This document shows, piece after piece, positions 48,909 to 53,955 of a stretch of 53,955 nucleotides of DNA. The notes under the pieces were generated by a model, which saw only the letters and a program-made list of their open reading frames with translations, made no database searches and had not been told where the DNA came from. Source of the DNA: Streptomyces albus subsp. chlorinus (lineage in GTDB: Bacteria > Actinomycetota > Actinomycetes > Streptomycetales > Streptomycetaceae); assembly GCF_013302895.1 (NCBI RefSeq), contig NZ_VJOK01000001.1, positions 6,706,488 to 6,760,442 of the forward strand, given 5' to 3'. The stretch's first letter is position 1. Every line of letters starts with the position of its first letter. The translations under genes were made by a program, and so were the position numbers.

Positions 48909-48927
48909 CCTTGGCACGGTGTCAAGG
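48909..48927. promoter_or_regulatory. MerR-type operator dyad
   Basis: CCTTGGCACGGTGTCAAGG is an imperfect palindrome (CCTTG-x-CAC... GTG-x-CAAGG). On the minus strand TTGACC with a 19-base spacer fits the stretched promoter that MerR proteins activate. It lies 30 bases upstream of the HEAT gene. Confidence 0.65.
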
Positions 48928-49047
48928 TCAAGCCGGGGCGGCCGGTGGGAAGCCCGCGCCGCTCGGCGGCCCGTGCCGGGCGGGTACTGTTCACCTGCTC
49001 GCCGCGCGGCGGTTTGCCACGGCCGTGCGGGTGGGCAGGGGTGGCGG

Positions 49048-49770
49048 GTGGAGACGGATTCCGACGTGGTCAGCCCCGACGGCCGGGTGAGCGGCGGGCC
49101 GGCGCCCGCGGTGCTGCCCCCGCCGCTGCGCGCGCGGCTCGGACTGCTCGCGGTTCTCGCCACACTGGTCGTCGCCGTGCTCGGGGCCCTGTTCGCCGGG
49201 CAGAGCCGTCCCGGCACGGTGGACGAGTGGCTCCAGCCGGCGGGGGAGGGCGTGCGGTCGCCGTGGCGGCACGCCGCCTCGACCATGGACTTCCTGGGGG
49301 AGCCGGCCGGAGCGGCGATGCTGGTCGCTGCCGCCGTGACGGGCTGCCTGCTGCTTCGGCGGCCCCGCGCCGCGGTGCTCGCCGTCCTCGGCACCGGAGC
49401 GGCGGTGGGGGCGACGACGCTGCTCAAGCCCCTTGTGGGGCGCAGCATCCACGGCGACGGCAACCTGTCCTATCCGAGCGGGCACACCGCCTTCGCCACC
49501 GCGCTCGCCCTCGTGGTGGCGCTGCTCGCGACCGGTCGGCGCCGCCCCGGCAGGACGGCCGGCACGGCGTTCGTGTTCGCCGTGGCACTGGTCGCCGGCG
49601 CCGCCATGGGCTGGGCGCAGGTCGCCCTCGGCGCGCACTACCCGACCGACGTGCTCGGCGGCTGGTGCACCGCGCTGGCGGCGGTACCGGCCACCGGGTG
49701 GCTGGTCGACCTGACGGCCGGCCGCCTCGTCCACGCGAGGGCCGACGCCCGGCAGGGGGCGCGCCCCTGA
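49048..49770 (+). CDS. PAP2-family membrane phosphatase
   Basis: 240 aa with about six hydrophobic segments (LLAVLATLVVAVLGALFAG at residues 30-48; FVFAVALVAGAAMGW near 175). Phosphatase motifs: KPLVGRSIHGDG (motif 1), LSYPSGHTAFATALA near 140 (motif 2) and GAHYPTDVLGG near 197 (motif 3). It probably dephosphorylates a lipid phosphate or undecaprenyl pyrophosphate at the outer face of the membrane. GTG 49048 follows GGGGTGGCGG. It is convergent with the aminotransferase gene. Confidence 0.86.
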   Translation: METDSDVVSPDGRVSGGPAPAVLPPPLRARLGLLAVLATLVVAVLGALFAGQSRPGTVDEWLQPAGEGVRSPWRHAASTMDFLGEPAGAAMLVAAAVTGCLLLRRPRAAVLAVLGTGAAVGATTLLKPLVGRSIHGDGNLSYPSGHTAFATALALVVALLATGRRRPGRTAGTAFVFAVALVAGAAMGWAQVALGAHYPTDVLGGWCTALAAVPATGWLVDLTAGRLVHARADARQGARP

Positions 49771-49777
49771 CGGCACG

Positions 49778-51130
49778 TCACGCGCGGCGGCGGAACACCG
49801 GCTTCACCGGCCGCCCGGCCAGCCAGGGGGTGGGGTCGGCGGCGTCCAGCGCCTTCCGGTAGACGGCGCACGCCTGGGCCACCACATCGACGGTGTGGTC
49901 GATGTCGGCGTCGCTGAGCGCGTTGCTCACCACGAACGAGGGAGCGAGCACGCCGCCCTCCAGGAGCCGGCGCAGGAACAGGGTGCGGTACCGCTGCGAC
50001 GGCTGCCGGTCCTCGCCGAGGGTGGCGAAGACCAGGTTGCTGGCCCGGCCCCGGACGATCAGGTGGTCACCGACGCCCATGCTCGCCGCGACTTCGCGGA
50101 CCCCGGCCGCCAGCCGCTCGCCGAGGGCGTGCAGCCGCGCGGTGACGCCTTCCTCGACGTAGGTGGTGAGCACGGCCATCGCGGCGGCCAGCGCGTGCGT
50201 TTCCGCGCCGTGCGTGGTGGACAGCAGGAAGACCCGGTCGCCGGAGTGCCGCAGCCCGCCCCGCTCCATCACCTCGCGGCGCCCGGCCAGCGCGGAGACG
50301 GCGAACCCGTTGCCCAGTGCCTTGCCGAACGCGGAGAGGTCGGGGACGACGCCGTACAGCCCTTGGGCGCCCGCCTCCGACCAGCGCAGGCCGGTGATCA
50401 TCTCGTCGAAGACCAGGAGGCAGCCGTGCCGGTCGGCCAGCTCGCGCAGTCCGGCGAGGTATCCGGGCGGGGGCTCGGTGTGGGTGGCGGGCTCCAGGAT
50501 CAGGCAGGCGACCTCGCCCCGGTGGCGGTCGAGCAGTTCCTCGGTGGCGGCCAGATCCCCGTACGGGAAGGAGACGGTGAGTTCGGTGGTCGCCGTCGGC
50601 ACACCGGCCGGCATCGGTGTGGTGCCGATGAACCAGTCGTCGACGGAGAAGAACGGGTGGTCGCGGCAGAGGGCCACCAGCGGGCGTCCGGTGACGGCGC
50701 GAGCGAGGCGCACCGCCGCGGTGGTGACGTCGGAGCCGTTCTTGGCGAACTTCACCATCTCTGCGGTCGGCACGGTGGCCAGGAAGCGTTCCGCGGCCTC
50801 GATCTCCACGACGGACGGCCGGACGAAGTTGCTGCCCCTCTCCAGCTGCCGCCGTACCGCCTCGGTCACGCGCGGGTGGGCGTGGCCGAGGCTGACCGAC
50901 CGCAGTCCGGAGCCGTATTCGGTGTAGCGGTTGCCGTCGATGTCCCACACGTGTGCGCCCCGGCCGTGGCTGATGACCGGGGCCAGGTTCTCGGGGTACT
51001 GGTCGTCGCCCTTGGCGTAGGTGTGCGCGCCCCCGGGGATCAGGCTGTGCAGCCGCTCGTTCGCCTGCCGCGAGAGGGGCAGGGAGAACTCCCCGGGTAC
51101 TTCGGTGCGTCCCGATCCTCCGGTGTCCAC
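49778..51130 (-). CDS. class III aminotransferase (glutamate-1-semialdehyde aminomutase-like)
   Basis: 450 aa PLP enzyme. GGAHTYAKGDDQYP near residue 33, the cofactor phosphate region KNGSDVTTAAVRLARAVTG near 135, aspartate in LLVFDEMITGLRWSE near 245, and the Schiff-base lysine in SAFGKALGNGF near 270. The surroundings (RmlC-like epimerase, pyruvyltransferase, GT2) argue for a sugar or cell-wall precursor aminotransferase rather than heme synthesis. The stop region and the epimerase gene are separated by 6 bases. GTG 51130 has GAGGCGG upstream. Substrate not known. Confidence 0.82.
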   Translation of the reverse strand: MDTGGSGRTEVPGEFSLPLSRQANERLHSLIPGGAHTYAKGDDQYPENLAPVISHGRGAHVWDIDGNRYTEYGSGLRSVSLGHAHPRVTEAVRRQLERGSNFVRPSVVEIEAAERFLATVPTAEMVKFAKNGSDVTTAAVRLARAVTGRPLVALCRDHPFFSVDDWFIGTTPMPAGVPTATTELTVSFPYGDLAATEELLDRHRGEVACLILEPATHTEPPPGYLAGLRELADRHGCLLVFDEMITGLRWSEAGAQGLYGVVPDLSAFGKALGNGFAVSALAGRREVMERGGLRHSGDRVFLLSTTHGAETHALAAAMAVLTTYVEEGVTARLHALGERLAAGVREVAASMGVGDHLIVRGRASNLVFATLGEDRQPSQRYRTLFLRRLLEGGVLAPSFVVSNALSDADIDHTVDVVAQACAVYRKALDAADPTPWLAGRPVKPVFRRRA

Positions 51131-51136
51131 GCCGCC

Positions 51137-51688
51137 TCACCCTTCCTTCCGCTGGAGGACCTCGGCGAGGCGCGGTGCCTCCCGGTCCCGCCGGGACATC
51201 GAGGTGACCGGCAGCGGCCAGGGGATGGCCAGCTCCGGGTCGTCGAAGGCGATCGTCACGTCCTCGCCCGGATCGTGCGGGCGGTCGATCCGGTAGGAGG
51301 TGTCGGCGGTCCCGGTCAGCGCCTGGAAGCCGTGCGCGCACCCCGCCGGGATGTAGAGGGTCGACTGCGTCTCGCCGGACAGCTCGAAGAAGGCCCGGCC
51401 CAGGTAGGTCGGTGAGTCGGTCCGCAGGTCCACGACGACGTCGAAGATCCTGCCGTACGAGCACCGCACCAGCTTGGCCTCCCCCGCGCCGGAGCGCAGG
51501 TGCAGGCCGCGCAGCACGCCCCGCACCGAGCGGGAGACGCTGTCCTGGACGAAGGCGCACGGGTCGAGGCCGACCGAGCGGACCACGTCGGCGTCGAAGG
51601 TGCGGCAGAAGAAGCCGCGCTCGTCGGCGTACGGCGTCGGCTCGAACAGGTACGCGCCGTCGATCTGTGGGACGTCGGTCGCTTTCAT
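51137..51688 (-). CDS. dTDP-4-dehydrorhamnose 3,5-epimerase family protein
   Basis: 183 aa cupin. RGVLRGLHLRSGAGEAKLV near residues 56-74 holds the catalytic histidine of RmlC, and LYIPAGCAHGFQAL near 112 is the second signature. ERGFF near residue 24 and DFADP-like spacing also match. It epimerises C3/C5 of a 4-keto-6-deoxy-nucleotide sugar. ATG 51688 overlaps the stop of the pyruvyltransferase gene (ATGA). In a four-gene operon for a surface polysaccharide. RGLHLR instead of RGLHYQ is a modest deviation. Confidence 0.87.
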   Translation of the reverse strand: MKATDVPQIDGAYLFEPTPYADERGFFCRTFDADVVRSVGLDPCAFVQDSVSRSVRGVLRGLHLRSGAGEAKLVRCSYGRIFDVVVDLRTDSPTYLGRAFFELSGETQSTLYIPAGCAHGFQALTGTADTSYRIDRPHDPGEDVTIAFDDPELAIPWPLPVTSMSRRDREAPRLAEVLQRKEG

Positions 51689-52944
51689 GGAGTCTCCCGT
51701 CGGGCAGGGGCGGGTGCGTGGTGGTCCGTTGCGGGGAACAGGGCCGTGCTCAGCGCGGCGAACTGGTCCGCCAGGCGGCGGGCCGCGGCCTGGTTCCGCT
51801 CGGTGAGGGTCCGCCTCAGCTCGGCCGAGTGCTTCTCCAGGTCCCGGAACTGTGCGAGGAGCCGGTCGGTGTCGATCTCGCGGGCCGGGTGGCGGTACGC
51901 GCCGAGGCCCATCCCTTCCATGAGCGCATCGCTCTTCGCGGCGTAGCTGAGCGCCAGCGTCGGCGTACCGGCCTTCAGCGCGCAGACCAGGTTGTGGTAC
52001 CTCGTCGCCACCACGGTGTCCGCTGCCGCCATGTGCGTCATGAGGTCGGTCAGCGAGTCCGCCTCGGCCGCGGTGACCAGTGGCGAGTCCACCGCGTCGA
52101 GGATCGCGGCGACCACCGGCGCATCGCACGCGTCCCCGGTGAGCAGCCGCACCCGCCTGCCGTCCTCGGCCAGCGCGCGGACGAAGCGGGTCGTCCCGTC
52201 GAGGTAGCGCCGGTGGATCTCCTCGGCCCGGTCGCGGTCGTCGTCGCCGCCGTGGAAATCCATCACGCCGACGCAGACCGCACCCGGCGGGTCCAGGCGT
52301 TCCGCGGCCCCTCGGGGCACGGCCGCCCGCGGCGCCGGCAGGGCGAAGGCGAGGTCCGGGTGGACCTCGTCGCGCGCGGTGTCCACGCCCATCGCCCGCA
52401 GCGCGTCACGGGACAGGGAGTCCCGGTACGACCGGTAGGCGGCCAGCCGCGCCGACCAGCGCACCAGGGCCCGGGTGGGCCGGCTGCCGATCGCGGCGGC
52501 ACCGACACCGACCAGCGCGACCCGGGTGCCGCACAGCCGGCCGCTCGCGCAGAGCAGGAGCAGTGAGTACGGAAAACCCCACGGCCGCAGCGGCAGCGTG
52601 GCCTCCAGCACACCCATGCCCGGCACGATCACCACGTCGTGCCGGCGCACCCAGGCGGCGGTGCGGAACGCGTCGAGGAGTTTTCCCAGGCCCTTCGCCG
52701 CGACCGCGCCCGCACGGGAGGCGGTCCGGTACTCGCCCCGGTACCAGTGCAGCCGCGCCGCGGGGATGCCGTACCGGGCCGTGACGACCTCGGGTCCGCC
52801 GCACAGCGCGTCCACGGCTGCGCCGGGGTGCTCGGCGCGCAGGTATCCGAGCACGGCCTCCAGCGACCCGTCGTTGCCGAGGTTGCCGGAGCCGAGCAGG
52901 CCGAACACCCCGACCCGCACCGGGGCCGGGTCCCCGGACCTCAC
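51685..52944 (-). CDS. polysaccharide pyruvyl transferase family protein
   Basis: 419 aa. VGVFGLLGSGNLGNDGSLEAVLGYLR near residues 11-36 is the family start with its glycine-asparagine pattern, and VVATRYHNLVCALKAGTPTLALSY near 320-343 (two blocks) is the C-terminal site of the CsaB/WcaK group. It adds a pyruvate ketal to a sugar in a surface glycan, or acts as a glycosyltransferase-like enzyme of the same fold. GTG 52944 overlaps the stop of the GT2 gene. It is translated together with its neighbours. Confidence 0.85.
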   Translation of the reverse strand: MRSGDPAPVRVGVFGLLGSGNLGNDGSLEAVLGYLRAEHPGAAVDALCGGPEVVTARYGIPAARLHWYRGEYRTASRAGAVAAKGLGKLLDAFRTAAWVRRHDVVIVPGMGVLEATLPLRPWGFPYSLLLLCASGRLCGTRVALVGVGAAAIGSRPTRALVRWSARLAAYRSYRDSLSRDALRAMGVDTARDEVHPDLAFALPAPRAAVPRGAAERLDPPGAVCVGVMDFHGGDDDRDRAEEIHRRYLDGTTRFVRALAEDGRRVRLLTGDACDAPVVAAILDAVDSPLVTAAEADSLTDLMTHMAAADTVVATRYHNLVCALKAGTPTLALSYAAKSDALMEGMGLGAYRHPAREIDTDRLLAQFRDLEKHSAELRRTLTERNQAAARRLADQFAALSTALFPATDHHAPAPARRETP

Positions 52945-53897
52945 GCCCGCCTTCCCTCACGGTCCTCGCGGCCGGCGACGAGGGAGTCGACAAAGACGGT
53001 GAGCCGGCCAGGGTCGGCCGGGGTGCGGTCCTCGACCCGCTCGTCCGCGCCCGGCCCGAGGCGGCTGGCCAGCCACGCGGCCAGGTGGCGGTAGCACGCG
53101 CGCCGGTCGGCCGGCGACAGCGGCGCCCGCCGGATCGCCGAGGCGAAGCCCCAGACGTACTCGGCCAGGAGCCGGGGCGTCGGGTGCAGCGGGCCCGCCC
53201 GGCGCGGGTCCAGGTTGACGCACCGGGAGCGCTTGGACGGGTTGGCCCGCTCGGCGCGGGTGGGGTGGTCGCGGCGGAAGTACAGCAGCTCCGGCACCTG
53301 GTGGAAGGGCCCGTGCAGGGTGATCTCGGCGACGAAGGTGCGGTCCGCGTGGTGGTAGCTGTCGTGCGGCTTGACCCGGCGCAGCACGTCGGCCCGCATC
53401 ACCCCGTAGAAGTCGTCGCCACCGGGCTCGAACAGCAGACTGCGGAAGCGCTCCGGCGCGTGCGGCGAGTCGGTGGCGAGCCCGTAGGTGTAGGGGACCT
53501 TCACCTTGCCGTCGCCGTCGATGACGGCCTGGCCGGAGTGCGCGAGGATCACCTCGGGGCGCTCGTCCAGCGCCTCCACGCAGCGCCGCAGCAGGTCCCG
53601 GGCGTACAGGTCGTCGTGCGAGGCCCACTTGAACAACTCGCCGCGGCACCGGGTGAACACGTAGGTGTGGTTCGGCGCCGCGCCGATGTTCCGGGGCAGC
53701 CTCAGATACCGGATGCGTGAGTCCCGCGCGGCGTACCGGCGGCAGATGTCCTGGGTTCCGTCGGCCGAGGCGTTGTCGGAGATGACCAGTTCGAAGTCCT
53801 CGTAGGTCTGGCCGAGCAGCGCGTCGAGCGACTCGGCGAGGTACTCCTCGCCGTTGTGGACGGGCAGGCCGATGCTCAGCCTGGGGTGCGCGGTCAT
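52941..53897 (-). CDS. family 2 glycosyltransferase
   Basis: 318 aa GT-A fold. LSIGLPVHNGEEYLAESLDALLGQ at residues 7-30 (two blocks), ELVISDNASADGT near 36, and the acidic metal site FKWASHDDLYARDLL near 88. The C-terminal region SRCVNLDPRRAG is typical of actinomycete GT2 proteins making surface polysaccharides. ATG 53897 has GAGGACATC before it. First visible gene of the operon that runs left through the pyruvyltransferase, epimerase and aminotransferase. Its own promoter is probably in the last 58 bases or beyond the window. Confidence 0.88.
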   Translation of the reverse strand: MTAHPRLSIGLPVHNGEEYLAESLDALLGQTYEDFELVISDNASADGTQDICRRYAARDSRIRYLRLPRNIGAAPNHTYVFTRCRGELFKWASHDDLYARDLLRRCVEALDERPEVILAHSGQAVIDGDGKVKVPYTYGLATDSPHAPERFRSLLFEPGGDDFYGVMRADVLRRVKPHDSYHHADRTFVAEITLHGPFHQVPELLYFRRDHPTRAERANPSKRSRCVNLDPRRAGPLHPTPRLLAEYVWGFASAIRRAPLSPADRRACYRHLAAWLASRLGPGADERVEDRTPADPGRLTVFVDSLVAGREDREGRRA

Positions 53898-53955
53898 GAT
53901 GTCCTCACTTCACGGGTGGAGTTGTGGAGGTGCTCGCGCAGGGCCGACCGCAGCT

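Noticed and set aside
1..53955. tRNA or rRNA genes
   Set aside because: No cloverleaf or rRNA-like segments were recognised by eye; a tRNAscan run would be needed to be certain.

Overview
The window is very GC-rich, with GTG/TTG starts, frequent 4-bp stop/start overlaps and a dense set of MFS, TetR, HEAT-repeat and WXG100 genes. All of this points to a Streptomyces-type actinomycete chromosome. Accuracy limits: everything was read by eye, with no database search.

Layout. (1) 0.2-5.3 kb holds mixed accessory genes: a GT28/MGDG-synthase-like glycosyltransferase, an AadA-like nucleotidyltransferase, a small unknown protein, a PNK-type P-loop kinase convergent with a PNK-type HAD phosphatase, and a PRC-barrel protein. 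(2) 5.4-6.7 kb encodes an IS701-like transposase homologue that has lost its DDE residues. It is followed by 1.4 kb without a convincing gene. (3) 8.0-33.7 kb is a biosynthetic gene cluster. It contains a nitrous-acid-forming pair (CreD-like lyase and CreE-like monooxygenase, the aspartate-nitrosuccinate pathway), phenazine-type shikimate branch genes (class II DAHP synthase, isochorismatase PhzD, ADIC synthase PhzE) without PhzF/B/G, and a quinone reductase. It also has a WrbA-like flavodoxin with a VOC protein, a SnoaL-like protein, an arylamine N-acetyltransferase with an ACMSD-type amidohydrolase, and a four-gene operon (KAS III, SRPBCC cyclase, AMP-forming ligase, FAD monooxygenase). The rest comprises an NsdA-like regulator, a methyltransferase with an NmrA-like reductase, two 2-oxoglutarate/Fe(II) oxygenase paralogues and a DHA2 exporter with a divergent TetR. 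(4) 34.9-46.3 kb holds further TetR regulators, a WXG100/type VII-like pair, NUDIX, methyltransferase and DUF3048 genes, argG, a ribbon-helix-helix repressor with a VOC protein and a frameshifted MFS pump, and an EntA/DhbA-like dehydrogenase. That dehydrogenase could turn the PhzD product into 3-hydroxyanthranilate. (5) 46.4-53.9 kb holds a methyltransferase, a MerR-HEAT/HEAT pair, a PAP2 phosphatase, and a surface-glycan operon (GT2, pyruvyltransferase, RmlC-like epimerase, class III aminotransferase).

How the cluster may work (inference). Chorismate becomes ADIC (PhzE), then dihydro-hydroxyanthranilate (PhzD), then 3-hydroxyanthranilate. Aspartate supplies nitrite through CreE/CreD. An aryl-CoA ligase or diazotase-like enzyme plus a KAS III would extend and/or diazotise the aminoarene, and tailoring enzymes finish it. 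The expected product class is a nitrogen-nitrogen bonded or diazo-type aromatic, not a phenazine.

A shared promoter element (TTGACA or CTGACA with a TANNGT-like hexamer 40-42 nt downstream) lies before at least six transcription units of the cluster. This suggests one co-regulated regulon.
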